Origin: Pipra filicauda
Lineage: Eukaryota; Chordata; Aves; Passeriformes; Pipridae
Assembly (NCBI RefSeq): GCF_003945595.2
Contig: NW_024104332.1
Location: forward strand, 682,001-746,000
DNA: 64,000 nucleotides
Direction of reading: 5' to 3'
In this document: positions 11,869-23,700 of the stretch, in pieces
Layout of the letters: every line of letters begins with the position of its first letter
Position numbering within the stretch: position 1 is the stretch's first letter
Translations under genes and position numbers: made by a program
The notes under the pieces: generated by a model
Told to the model about the DNA's origin: nothing
Database searches by the model: none
The model's input: the letters and a program-made list of their open reading frames with translations, nothing else

Positions 11869-14580
11869 TGGACAAGACAAAAGAGAAATGGAGACTCATG
11901 ACTGCTTTCAGTTTGCCAGTATAAAGCAAAAGGCCTAATTTTGATATTTAGCCCTACCCCATTTTGGAAAGAAGGAAGAAGAGGATTTTTTTCCTGACTG
12001 GTGCTTGGCCAGTATCTGCAGGGACAGAGGAGGCACACACAGCTCACATGGACAGCACTGACACAGCACTTGGAGATGAGCTGAAGCCAAGAAGAAAGTG
12101 AAGACAAACTGAAAGTGCTGACCATCAAATAATAAATAGCAAACTAAGATATGCAGGTGGCTGCATTTGTGCTCGTTAAGCAAAATCTCTGAGAATGTGG
12201 ATCAATTATATTTAAAAGAACAGACCATGTGAATCCTTAGTTTATATGGAGAAGTTGTGTAAGCATACAGTGAAAACACACAGGTCTTAAGAGTTCTGAA
12301 CCCATAGCAAACCAAAGGGTTCTGATGGGACAGACATTAAGCAATTCCTGATGGGAGAAAAGAGAGGAACAAGTGATGTACAAGATTGTGGCTTACGCTT
12401 TATGAATAGACTTGAGAAAAGCCTGAATGAGAAGCAAAGCAGGCAGCAAAATAAGTCTCAGTTCTCAGTGTAAAGAGCAAATGCTTCAAAGGAATTGGAA
12501 AGATGTGTTCCAAATCCACAGCTGGATCACCTTGCCACCCTGCTAGGAGGAGTCACAGCACTGCAGCAAGTCTAAGCTGACTACTAACCAGAACTGGGAG
12601 TTTTCTGAGGTCTGTGTAAAAAAACAAGTGCCGGGACAAATCCAAAGAATTACATCTATTTCAGTCTATCTATATATGAAGTTCTCTTTGCATATTGAGC
12701 ATCAGTTTGCAGAGTTTACTACAGCTACACAAGTGCCCAACCAGTGCATCCAGTTGGTTCATACCTGAGCACCCAATTCCCTTGTGCATGAATGCCCCCA
12801 GCTCACGCACGGCTGCCCCATCAGCTCATGCACTGAAACCCAATTAATTGACACAGAGTCCCCAATTAATGTCCACCCACTGATAGAAACCTGTGGCCTG
12901 GGGGCAACCCTCAGGGAAGCAGTGAGAGCCTGGAGCAGGGGGGATGAGTGGGAGGGAGCAGGAGGAGTGTCCCACAGAAGGCCCTGCACACACAACCCCA
13001 ACCTCCCGCATCACCCGGTACTGCACCAAAGGAATGGGGATAATGGGGTGCAGCCTGCAGCAAAAACAGGGCAGGCAGAGACTAGGAAGGGGGCAGGAGA
13101 GAGGTTCGGCTTACGCAGAGAATGGGAAAGGGGAAAAAAAGCATTTACTTAAACAGTTGTTTAATTCTTCATGTTTTCTCTTTTGTCAAAACACAGAATC
13201 AGTGATCAGAAGTTTGTGTTAATTGGCAATAACTTCAATCAAGTGAAAATTACCCAAGTTGAGACTGTATTGTCTGTGACAGCACATACATAGTCAGAAT
13301 TGAGGCAGGGACTCAGGCACTGAACCACAAGGGGAAAAGCACCCTAAGGAATCAATTGATGTTATCAAGTAATCTGCCTTGGAGATTAAAGAACACAGAG
13401 CAATAAAGTGTTGTAATGAAAAAAGCTTTTTAGTCAGAAATGGGGGTCACAAAGAAAACACACACATTAATGTCAGCACATAATTGCTCTATATGGGCAA
13501 AATCAGATGCCTCTAAAAAGATTACTGGTAAATTCTGTACTAGAGGATTTTTCTCCCATCATGCATGACTTTATCTGTAATCAAGAGGGAGACAAATAGA
13601 AAAAGCAAGCTTCAGAAACTGCAAAACAAGTGGGAAAGAGTAAAGATCTTGTTTTATTCCAGTTCTCTTTATATGTGTACACAGTGTCACCTCCTGGGAT
13701 CTGAAAGGTGCACATGTGTCCCCTGCCAATTCAGCCACTAATTTCAAAACCCCCTGTACAGCTTCCCAGCAATGGAGAGCTTCTTCCATCCTAGAAAACT
13801 CCCCACCCTACCAAGATGGAGCTTTATCTCCTCAGTGCCACTTAAATGATGTCAATTTAAGGTATCAGAAAAAGGTTTGCCTGTAGGTAGCCAACCTGAA
13901 TCCAAAGGATAATTCCTCTAGTCTGAAGGAACATTTCTTTAAAGACATTCAGAAAGACTGGCCTGGCTACAGTGAAATAGAGAGAAGGAGTTTGGAGATA
14001 ATACTTTCTAGGTAAGTTCAGGCTGTAGGGGAGGGACAAGAGCCGTTTCAGAAAACTTCAGGGAAATGGAGGTCTCTCTTCCCTCTAAGGAAAGAAGTAG
14101 GACAAACAGATGTTTCTGGCTTGAAATGTGAAATGCTGGGTCGTCCTTACAGAAAATCAGTGTTCTCTCAGAATGCCCCCAGCACCAGCCATTTGCAATG
14201 GGGCTGATCCCAGCCACGGTTTTAGCAGAAAGGGCTGTTAAAAACCTGATATTCTGACCCTGTGTCGGCTGGCTCTGACTTTTGCAAATCCCTGCCAAAA
14301 AAGTTGTTCATGTCTCAGACTCCACCTGTTTGAGCTGTCTGGGAAAGCACAGCAGTGTGAGCCATGTCCCAGAGGGAGCCTTTGAGCACGTGCTCCTTTT
14401 GTTGCCTACTGACAGGTTTGACTGCAGATTTATTTAAAATGGAAGATTATTTCCTCTAAGATTATATATGTTACTATTGAACAGTTGCTTGTTTATTTAA
14501 AACTTAAGGCTATTTCCTATGAGATTATATGTTAGTGTTCTGTGCTTTCACTGAAAAAGTTCCAGAATGGTAACGCCTTG

Positions 14581-14597
14581 TGTTGTTGTTGTTGTTA
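14581..14597 (+). repeat. (TGT)n microsatellite
   Basis: Five to six TGT/GTT units in a row. Confidence 0.85.
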
Positions 14598-14849
14598 CTT
14601 ATCTCATATTTGAAGCTGCCTTTTTCTGGTCCTTTCTTTTCTTGAATACTTAAGCTCCCACTTACTGACATTCCCCCTCACCCCAGCCCCCTTTTTGCCT
14701 CCAGAAGGCTTTGAACAGCTCTGAACATGCTGAACTGGCAGAAACGTGTCCCGTGTGTCACTCTTGGCACAGGTGAAGCAAGGACAAAGCTTTGGAGCCG
14801 TCTGGGTCCCAAGGGATGCACTCCCGGCATGAGAAGCCTGATCCCCAGC

Positions 14850-15155
14850 GGAGCACTCCCGAGTGGGATCCAGGGGGCTCTCCTGAGCCAGGGAAAGCCC
14901 GGGCGAGCAGAGACGAGGGCCCGGGCACACCCTGAGCGAGTCGCTGCCGGCGCACAGGGACACCAGGGACCACTGACTCCCGAGTTTGCTGTGCTTTTGG
15001 CACAGCCAGCCCCGCCAGGGCCCCCTTTGTGATGCATCGGGTGCGGCCACTGTGACCTCGCTGGTGACGGCGGCTCAGAGAGCTCCAGCGTCACAAAGGG
15101 GGCCCCGCCCGGATCCACTATAAAAGCAGCCCGCGATGCCCCGGGGGGGAGACTG
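14850..15155 (+). promoter_or_regulatory. CpG-rich, TATA-containing promoter-like block
   Basis: This is a GC- and CpG-rich stretch in otherwise AT-rich intron. It contains a GC box (CCCCGCCC at about 15103), a canonical TATA box TATAAAAG at 15119-15126 and a G-rich start region 25-30 bp downstream. Perfect 15-bp inverted arms, GGGCCCCCTTTGTGA (15018-15032) and TCACAAAGGGGGCCC (15091-15105), lie upstream of the TATA box. The layout points to transcription on the plus strand, antisense to SPAG16. No coding sequence follows; a polypurine tract and an LTR do. It may be an intronic promoter or a GC-rich piece of an unrecognised element. Confidence 0.45.
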
Positions 15156-15297
15156 AAGAAAGAAGAAAGAGAGAAGAAGAGAGAAAAAAAGAAAGGAAGG
15201 AAGGAGGAAGGAAGGAAGGAAGGAAAAGAGAAGGAAGGAAGGAGGAAGGAAGGAAGGAAGGAAAAGAAAGGAGGAAGGAAGGAAGGAAGGAAGGAGG
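15152..15297 (+). repeat. GGAA/GAAA-rich polypurine tract
   Basis: About 146 bases are almost purely A and G, mostly GGAA tetranucleotides, with a roughly 40-bp block (GGAAGGAGGAAGGAAGG type) that repeats within it. A T-run follows immediately. Such mirror-symmetric purine tracts can form triplex DNA, and (GGAA)n can bind ETS factors (general knowledge). Confidence 0.95.
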
Positions 15298-15307
15298 TTT
15301 TTTTTTA

Positions 15308-15664
15308 TGTCACAAAGAAAAGAATTAACAAAGAATTCAGTATACATGCTGCAAAGTCCCTACCGGGGAAAAAGATACTAAAAAAGTATCTTTTTTAGTG
15401 TGGACTTAATTAGCACAGAAAGCAAGACATTAATAACCAATAAGAGGTAGGATACTAACTAATGAAAGAGAATGATGTAATTAAGGACCAATGAACATTA
15501 ACGCTTTTTGTCTGTCAAAAATGTATAAATAGGTGAAAAAGTGGTGTCTGTATGGGGGCAGGATTTTGGTCGGCCACATACACACCCCAGCGCTCTGAAT
15601 AAAAGCAATACCTTGCTTTCTAACACTAAAAACACGGCGTTAGAGAGTTTTATTTATCCCAACA
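15308..15664 (+). mobile_element. ERVK-like LTR
   Basis: A 357-bp block starts TGTCACAAAG and ends TATCCCAACA (TG…CA). Inside it are a TATA box (TATAAATAG at about 15523), an AATAAA polyadenylation signal at about 15599, and a U5-like tail. About 10 bp past the end, TGGCAACAAGGATGTCGA sits where a primer-binding site would be, but I cannot match it to a tRNA. No matching target-site duplication was found, so some internal sequence may remain before the CR1 fragment begins. The size and layout fit avian beta-type (ERVK) LTRs; the family name is inference. Confidence 0.7.
15369..15399. repeat. Two interleaved inverted repeats in the LTR
   Basis: AAAAAGATACT (15369-15379) pairs with AGTATCTTTTT (15385-15395). 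The overlapping ACTAAAAAAG (15377-15386) pairs with CTTTTTTAGT (15390-15399). The two perfect hairpins share bases and cannot form together. Confidence 0.8.
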
Positions 15665-15692
15665 ATTTCAGAGGATTTGGCAACAAGGATGT

Positions 15693-15945
15693 CGAAGATC
15701 CCTGTGAGGTCTCCCCTGAGTCCTCCGGGCTGAACAGACCAAGTCCCCTCAGCTGCTCCTCACCGGCTTCCCCTGCGGCCCCTTCCCAGCCCTCGTGTCC
15801 CTCCTCTGGATGCTGTGTAACACTTCAGTGCCTGCGGGGCTTTCTGCCCTCCAGGGAGTCGACAGCCCCTCCCACTTTAGGGGCATCGGCAAACTTACTC
15901 AGTATTCCTTTGGGATCTGTTTGACTAGTCAAGTTGAAGGATTTT
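15693..15945 (-). mobile_element. CR1 LINE fragment, interior
   Basis: Reverse-strand CR1 text: CCGGGCTGAACAGACCAAGT, CTCAGCTGCTCCTCACCGG and GGGGCATCGGCAAACTTACTCAG. It lies 3' of the ERVK-like LTR and lacks the CR1 3' terminus. The plus-strand open frame here is a by-product. Confidence 0.75.
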
Positions 15946-16352
15946 TTCTTGATTTAGGGTAATTCAGCGCAGTTGTCTGTCAGCAAATATCACAGTCTAC
16001 CCTCACTGGGAACAAAGCAAACAATTCTCATGACAGGTCTTGTAAGTCTTGCCAGGGGTTCCATATCAGGAACTGGTTTCTGTGCTTCAATATTTTGCAG
16101 TATTCACAAGTTCACTTGGGACAGTCACTAATGGAGCACCCAAGAGGTCGATACTGGGGACAAAACACCATTTAATGTCCTTGTGAATGATACTGGAAAA
16201 TATTCCTGCCTATTCCTGAATATTGTACCATTATTTAGTGGTGGAGGTTTTGTTTTAAATTCTCTTTTGATCATTCTTCATATCAACTTAAGCTATCCTG
16301 TAAACTGAGGCAGGAGGAAAGAAGTTGAAATCAGAAAATTTTATGGTCTTAA

Positions 16353-16594
16353 GCTGTGCGAGGGGAGGTTTGGGTTAGATATTAGGACAAAATTCTTTAC
16401 AGAAAGGGTAATCAGCCATTGGAATGGGCTGCCCAGGGAGTGGTGGATTCTCCATCTCTGGAGGTTTTTAAGATGAGACTGGATGTGGCACTTAGTGCTG
16501 TGGTCTGGTAACCACGGCGGTGTTGGATCAAGGGTTGGACTTGACGATCTTGGAGGTCCCTTCCAACCCAGCTGATTCTATGATTCTATGAATT
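16353..16594 (+). mobile_element. CR1 LINE fragment, 3' end
   Basis: Forward CR1: GGTTTGGGTTAGATATTAGG, GGGCTGCCCAGGGAGTGGTG, GGACTTGACGATCTTGGAGG, ending GATTCTATGATTCTATGAA. Confidence 0.93.
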
Positions 16595-17591
16595 AACCAA
16601 AAATGTGAAGGGAAGAAGAAGAAAAGACAGACACCTGGCTCTGTCACCTCAACATCATCTTGTTTTTGCAGCCAGTATACCAACAAAAACTGAGGACATC
16701 AAAGAGAAAATGGAGTGGGCACTGCAGGATCAATTTGCAAGGACTATGTTTGCCAGTTCTGTTCTGAGCACACAAATTGTTGCCAGATAAGGAATCTGAA
16801 GACTGGGATTTTGGAACTTTACCTGCTGACTCAGTATCAGCAGGAATTCCGATCATTTGAGGTTTAATCTCCATGTCCCCGTCCCTCCTGACATCTGTGT
16901 GGATCACTTGTGGCTTTGATATTATCAGTAATAGCAAGTGCAGGTATTGGAAATGCTTCAGCAATGGCATCCCAGAAAATCCTGTCAATAATTCTGTATT
17001 CAGTAAAGGGTGGGTAATTCGGAGAAACAAATTCTTTAGAGCACTATTTAGCACCCAAAGGAGCTCCAGAGGAACAGCAAACAACTGCCACCCATTGGAG
17101 TGATGGCTGTCTTGTGGTGACGGCCCTCTGTGATGTCATGTGACATCAAAGCAAATTAAGCTTCCTTTTAGATAGCAACACTGAACAGTTGCCCTGACCC
17201 CAGCATGGTTGACAGTGCTACCATCTGTTCACTGTCAATGTGTCTCCTGCATCCCCAGAATTCATCTCCTAAAATAAACCACTTTTATCACAAAATAATC
17301 TTGATCCTGCCATTTCTCAACTTTCACACTCATTTACAACTTTTATTTTTCTTTTAATATCCTCTTCCTTGGAATAAAACAGTTACCTGTTGAGAGCAAC
17401 ATGGCCCAGCCTGGATGGAAGCAGGTTAAATGATGACACCTCCCTGTAACTCTAGATCTTAAAATAAATAGATTTTATTTATTTAAATAAAGCAGTACCT
17501 TTTTCCAAATATTATTTGGTTTCCTTTGGCCTCTCTTGCTTTTTGGATTGTTGCTGTGAAGTGGGGTTTGTTTGGTTGGTTTGTTTTAATG

Positions 17592-17622
17592 TGCTATGAT
17601 AATAAATAAATATATCATAGCA
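17592..17622. repeat. Perfect 10-bp inverted repeat
   Basis: TGCTATGATA (17592-17601) and TATCATAGCA (17613-17622) around an 11-nt AT loop. Confidence 0.8.
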
Positions 17623-18368
17623 TATAAAATGGAACCTTCTACAGCTTGTCTTACATATGCAATGCTGTGTCGTGATTAATCATATTTACATTTTCAAAAC
17701 AGCAACTGGAAACAACAGGTGATTACAAGATGGCATTTAAGGGATTCATGAATGCTACATGAGAATATATGCACATGGAGATACTGGTTAAACTGCATAT
17801 GAAAAAACAAAAGTGAATTCAGTTTAAAAATTAGCTACATTGTGGCTCATCTTGCACAGTAACCACTGTCAGTCCTCCCTCTGAGACCATTCACGGCACA
17901 CAGAATTCAAAGGACATGTACTTTGTATATAATATCAGAATAATTTCTGTTATTAAGCACTGTAGTGAAAAGCATTACCCCAGTGGGCTGAGTCCCAGGC
18001 AGCTCCATCACCACCTCTCACTGAAATACCACCAGCTTGTTTCAGAAAGACTGAGGCAAAGCAGAAAATCCACATGAAGTGCAGTGGTAATTAATTATGT
18101 AGTTCATTTCTCCTCATTCACAAGTATGGGATATGGAAAAGTCCACCTCTAAGCTGAGCTAAAGAAAAGCTAAGGCAGAGTGCAAGTGAAGCAGAAAGAT
18201 TTATACACAACTTTTTTCACTAACTTATTTCAGTTCTGAGTGTGAAATGACTCAGAAGAAAGAAAATGGCTTTATGGTCAGGCATCTGAGCCATGAATAG
18301 CACTCAGATCAGTCAAGGCAGCAAGTACCATCCCCAATAATGCCATCAGGAGAATCCCAGTAACTTAC

Positions 18369-18425
18369 AAACTCCTCCTTGGTACTGGCTCCTTGTGAAG
18401 CACCTCCCACCCCGTGCATGTCATA
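18369..18425 (-). other. Pseudo-exon-like segment (57 bp)
   Basis: Minus-strand acceptor TTATCTTTGTCAG and donor TTT|GTAAGTTA enclose 57 bp, open in frame 0 (YDMHGVGGASQGASTKEEF). The phase does not fit the SPAG16 exon ending at 20660: joining them would create an immediate stop. It is recorded because both splice signals are good. Confidence 0.12.
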
Positions 18426-20659
18426 CTGACAAAGATAATACCAGTTAAAACAAAAGGTAAGATGTGCTTGTCTACATTGCATTTGCAACGATAATGACTT
18501 GAAAACAACACAAAGGAAAACCAAGCAAAATTCTTCCATTAGTTGGGGCCTTACTATCTCCAACCTCAGTCTCATTTGCTGATACCGCCCAACTTTTCAT
18601 AAACCCCGTCTATCATTATTAGCTCTCATTTAAATAATTATTGGGCAGAAGAAAAAACCTGCTCAACCATGGCTCTCTAATCTGGTAATTAAATCCACCT
18701 GTAAGATGCTGAACAATTTGTGTCTGTGACTATTAATGCACTCAAGTATTTTACACTGGTGGTGTAACACCACCTGGAGAGACCGAGGGATACAGCTGGA
18801 AATTCAGCCATGCTTTGATAAGGAAAATCCACCCAAGCTGTTCCACAGACAGAGGTTCTGAATGAGGCAGATGTCCCACTCCCTGACTGTTAAACACAGG
18901 ATATATTCTCCCATCACCATTTACTTCTGGAGTATTCTGGCTGTTTGACTTATTTTGACATGCTTTTTCGTTAACTCCACCCAAACGACTGACAGAAGAG
19001 TTTAGATTGACCAAATCCATGAATGACTGTTTAGACAAACACTGCAGGAACCTGCTGGATCATTTCACCCAGCACTTTGCTGTCGAAGACAAGCATCATT
19101 CAACCTCTAATTGATGCACCAAAGGCCATTTTAGGATTTAGGCTCACTTTGATTTAGTTGGCTTGGCAGCTCCAGTGTTAGCCAAAAAAAGCAGTCTGTG
19201 TGTATGGACAGTGCCTGGTATGGGTCGCTCACCCTCTGTCCCTGCTTAGGTGACACAGGGACTATCCCTCTTATGGCAAGAGCCTTAGCCAGGTATTTTC
19301 CTATCTTTATAGCTGGGATTGCATCCTGTTGCATTCTGCCTCTGTCATCATCCACCCCGATCTCATATCTCTGTTGTGTGCTTAGTCCTGCAGAGAAAAT
19401 TTTGGATTTTATCCAAATGACGAAAAAAGTGCATATTCAGATTACCTGAAGCTGATAACCTTTCTATTGGAAAGTTCCCATCTGGCCAGAAATATTGCAA
19501 ATGTGTTTTTCAGGGATGCGGTGCCTTTGCGAATGAGCCAACATTATACTCCAGAAACAAAACTGTAAAACTTCTTCACATCCTCCTGAACAAGAAATGA
19601 GCTCTCATTCCAAATTACACACATAAATACAAGAGTGGTTAAACTTGTCTTTGGGAAACTGTCCAAAAATGGACAGTTTAAATGTCAATGCATTTTCACT
19701 CCCTTGGAAATGAAAATACCTTATTTAATGATACAGCAGAGAGATCTGTGAAATCACTATACAAATAATCTAGAATTTGATGGCAAAGTTTTCTGCCAAG
19801 TGACTCAATATATTGACATTATGTGTTCCACAGTATGTGGGTCATTATGACAAAATATCATACTATTATTTTTCTTTAATGATTCCTTAATTATCTCTCA
19901 AAGCTTTATATTTTATGAACATAACAATGCAAATGTATACTTTTTTCAATATACCTACATATTTTACATTATATATTATTATAGTATATCATATCATGTT
20001 GTACTCCCTTTGAGCAAAACGATTTCCTAAGCTAAGATCTAATTCTGTGCTGCAACATGAATGCTTGTCTGTCCTTTGGAAGGGAAGATTAATACTGGTT
20101 TTAAACCAAACTGTTTATAGAACAGCCCCTCTTCAAATGAAAAAGCATGCTCACTCACAATATTGCTGACATGGTAATACACAGTTGATGATGAAAAATA
20201 ACTGGTTAATTCAGTTCTTTGTGCCTAGTAAGCAGTCCTGTCAACACAATGAAGTTCTGAGGCAATTGTTAGAGGACTTAGTAAGATTGGTTATGAAATG
20301 CAACTACAGAATTAGCAAATAAAAGAACAAACAGTAATGGACAATAAATATCACTAGAACACAGGTAATCTCGCTGAGCTTTTTACCCCTGTTGGTCAGT
20401 TCTGTATTTTAGGTAATATTTTTGTAATTAATTGTACTTTTTGTTATTGCACATTTTCATTTTATATGAATGGAGTCTGATTTGGCTGCTTAGTCCACAG
20501 AAAACAAATGTATTGATCATTGGCACAATTGGGCAATTCTTCCTTAAAATTAACACATCTACGCTGCTTCACACATGCTATCTGGCTTCAGAACCAGAAA
20601 GGGAGGGGAGAGATTTCAAAATAAACCCTTAGGTAGAAAAGGTTGTTTTAGAATCCTAC

Positions 20660-20786
20660 CAGACTGATCGAAGGCGACCTGGTTGGCAGGATGTGGGCCT
20701 GCGTCGATGGATAAAATAGGGACCAACTTCCGCATGTCCCAGAGCTTCAGCACACCGGAGGAGTCACAGGAAGCCACTGCGTCCCC
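20660..20786 (-). CDS. SPAG16: SPAG16 (PF20) internal coding exon, WD40 blade part 2
   Basis: This is a 127-bp minus-strand exon (phase 0 to phase 1). The acceptor is pyrimidine-rich and ends GTCGTTGACAG; the donor is TCTG|GTAGGA. The translation starts GDAVASCDSSGVLKLWDMRK and continues LVPILSIDAGPHPANQVAF then DQS(G). The LKLWD motif is the classic WD40 strand-c signature. ASCD..GV.KLWD.RK followed by a GP.P.N.V.FD.SG tail is the pattern known for vertebrate SPAG16 and algal PF20, a WD-repeat protein of the axoneme central pair bridge. The frame joins exactly to the 66-bp exon at 39053..38988. The third codon position carries most of the C/G, unlike the AT-rich surroundings. The next exon must begin with two bases completing a Gly codon and should encode the final blade (a V/I-L-A-x-AS-like start). 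I do not see it in 1..20659. Confidence 0.9.
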
Positions 20787-23700
20787 CTGTCAACGACGGA
20801 AACAAAATCAAGGCATTGCTTTTGTACTTCTGCCAAGAAGAAAGCCTACAACACAGGGCTGGACACCCACTGATCCCAGACACATCAGCTGTAAGTACTG
20901 CAAGTTACTATATACAAGGTTATTACAGCCTCTTTTCAGCTCCATTGCCTCGAATAGCAACAACCACAACATGACTCCTGAAGAGACCAGTTCAGGAGAA
21001 ACTATAAGTAAAAAAAGAGAAAAGAGGTCATCTTGAATTCTGATACCAGTGTCCCCTAAGAACATGTCTTATGATGCCCTTTCTTCTCACAGGAATGGCC
21101 CTTTAGGCCTGCTTTTAAATTTGTGTCCTCGTGTTTTCCATGTGAAGCACAAGATGGGAGCAGAACAGACAGCTCTTCCCTGCTGAACGTTCCATAGCCA
21201 CACCAAGGGCAGGGCAATCAGTCCAGGGAGCCAGAAGCACACAAGGACTATGCAAGGAAAGACAGCAGGACCATGTTCCCCATGTCTCTGTTCAATATTA
21301 ATTAAAACAAAAACCAACCATCCAAAACCCCTTAAAGATGTATTTTGAATATGTAGCATATGAACAAATGCAAAAGTCAAAGAAGGTAGGGTAAAGGATG
21401 CCCAAACATGACTTTGTCTAGCTAATTCCTGCCACCATAACAGAAAGAACGCCCAGCTACCCACTTAGAAACATTTACTTTTCATTTTAACCTCCTAAAT
21501 AAAGATTCAACATCCCCAAAGCAGCTCAGCTGGTGTGCACTCACAGTTATCAAAGTCAATGTCTTTTCCAATTTTTGCAAGAGTGTAAGATTAGATTAGA
21601 GGATATTGTTTGGAAAGAGAATCACAACAGTATGGAACTGAGAATCAGATGAAATATGGGGCAGTTACCGCATCCGTGATTTATTTTTTTTTATTCAGCT
21701 ATTTTTTACATCTTTTACATAAATAATACCTGTAAGAAATGTGTGGAGTTTTCTAGCAAACAGAGGATTTAAGATCTTAAAATATCCATCAACTTCTCAA
21801 GTAGAAAGTAATGGTCTGCAAAACACTATCCTGGTGTAAGTATAATGAAATCTTTAGGTTCATTTAGAGGAGATGTAAATATCAAAACTCCATTCTGGCT
21901 TGTTACAGACTAATTCAGAGGTAACACTGAGAAGCAAAGTAATGATTGCTTGGAGAATTCAGCAGCCTGCAAGGTGTGCTCTCAGCACTTGCTGTTTTGC
22001 AAAAAAAGCTCAGTAACCATAATTACACCCCACGCCAAGGTAGTGGTGCTGAGCATCACAGCTCTGTTTAACTATCTCACCAGCTGTACCCATCTAATTC
22101 CCCCTCCTTTCACCTGCCTGCTTCCACTAAGTTCAGCCTATACAAAGGATGAGGTCAGGAATGCCCTTGGGGAAACAAACAACAAAAAAACCCAAAATGC
22201 AACAACTACGCTCCAAATTTTTGCATGGCTTGAACTGGATCTCAAGAGAGCAAACTTTTAACAAGAGGGAAAAAAAAGCACCATCATGGATATGCAACTG
22301 GAAGAGTTGTCAAATCAACTGCCTTCCTCTTACAAGCAATGCTTCCAGAGACTACTCACAGTCCCTTACTCTTACTAGCAATATTTTCATACCCTTGCTG
22401 TGATAAATGTAGTAAATTCCACATTAGCAGCAGTTCCCCCATCCACTGATCTAGAACCTGCCTGTCCTTGCATTTATAAAGCTTTCAGCCCATAAATATA
22501 AAATGGGTATAAAAGTACTTGTTCACATGCAATCTATATCCTTTTGGTTAAATACAAGTGGGTTTTTGCAGAAAAACTCCTCCCTTCTTCCCTGTCCCTG
22601 ATGCATTACAATTAGTGTGTCATTCACATCCCCCTTGGATACTATTTTCTGGGCTAAACACCTGAAGCTCTTCCTTCTCTCTTCCCCACCCTGTCCAGAT
22701 AGCATGGAGTCTGGATTAACTATGCATGTACCCAGTGCTGATGTTTATAACGCGACTCCTGCAAACCTGATCACCAATTTTGGAATTATCTGACTTTCAG
22801 AGAGGTTAAAGATGCCCATCTCAGCTGCACAGAGGTGTCAGTAGAGATGGCACACAGCAGTAATTCCAAACTGGGAGCTTGGGACACGCACGATCCAGTG
22901 AGATCTCTCTTTTCCTTAGGTCATGACCTATCCTGCCAGTAGAGGAGCTGAGTGTGTGTGCAGAAAGATCCCTCCATTCCCCAGAGTAAATACCTTGTTT
23001 CTGGACCAACTCTCCACACCTCCCCATCCTCTCTTTTCACTTTCTTCTGCAAAGATTATGTCTGTCACCATCAGCGGTCCACTAAGGAAATCACCAGTAA
23101 CCCTTATACCCATTATTTCATATGGTCTAATGTGACTTGGGCATATTCTTGCCTTTACTCCTGATTTTTTTCTATCCATAGAGGCATTTTAACAAATACC
23201 TTCGCGGGGGATGGTGTGTGTTTTGGTTTGGTTTCAAACTTGTCTTGTATGTGTCTTCAAATCTGTTTTGTATGTATCCACTGCACTTCAGTTCAATAAA
23301 TGCTGCTTAATTACAGTGTTGGTAGCTCAGCAATTTTGACCTAGATCAATGGAGAGCCCACCCGGGTAAGACTGCACATAATCTACTCAGGGTAGTTACA
23401 GAAGACACTCCAGTGGGTGCTCTGTGACTCCTCCTTTTGTCATCAACAGTTGTGCCCATGGATTTTCAATATGACATTTCTCTCTTAAGTAACAGCACAG
23501 TCCAGCTAATAGATCATAACAGCCCTGAGAATCTTCCCTGGAACAGATATTATGCAAACATTGATCAGAGACAGTCCCTGCTCCAAAGTGACTGCAACTG
23601 CAGCACTGGCTCTGACCTTCTCACTGGCTCCAACTGGGGATCGTTACTAGTGGCATAATTATGAGGAAAACAATCTGATTTACTTTTATTACAGGGCCTT

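Larger units (their letters stand above)
9996..14849. other. Unannotated intron
   Basis: Mostly AT-rich. A GC-richer patch at 12740-13100 has frames open on both strands but no similarity I can name. Two microsatellites are listed separately. Confidence 0.55.
1..20659 (-). other. SPAG16: Downstream SPAG16 intron (incomplete)
   Basis: Sequence 3' of the 127-bp WD exon on the minus strand. It starts with the donor GTAGGATTC. The final SPAG16 WD blade was not found by eye, so either this intron runs past position 1 or I missed the exon. One phase-compatible candidate exon (8336..8235) is listed separately, but it does not look like WD40. Confidence 0.55.
16595..20659. other. Unannotated intron
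   Basis: It contains an unusually open block at 16600-17110: a 146-codon minus frame and a 76-codon plus frame, with no family I recognise. It also holds the hairpin at 17592, the 57-bp pseudo-exon, and very AT-rich sequence at 19860-20000. The missing SPAG16 terminal blade was not found here. Confidence 0.55.

Noticed and set aside
12762..12830. Minus-strand pseudo-exon ending CTCAG|GTATGA
   Set aside because: Mediocre acceptor and no recognisable peptide; GC-rich patch with frames on both strands.
14604..15118. Overlapping 146-148-codon minus frames and a 101-codon plus frame
   Set aside because: Stop codons are scarce here because the DNA is CpG/GC-rich. Frames overlap on both strands, which fits a promoter-like block rather than a gene.
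15075..15347. Minus frame rich in Phe, Leu, Pro and Ser
   Set aside because: It is the translated complement of the GGAA tract.
22972..23060. Minus-strand segment with acceptor TAATCTTTGCAG and donor-like GTATTTAC
   Set aside because: The donor is weak, and a 53-nt exon would break the phase-0 junction between the two SPAG16 exons.
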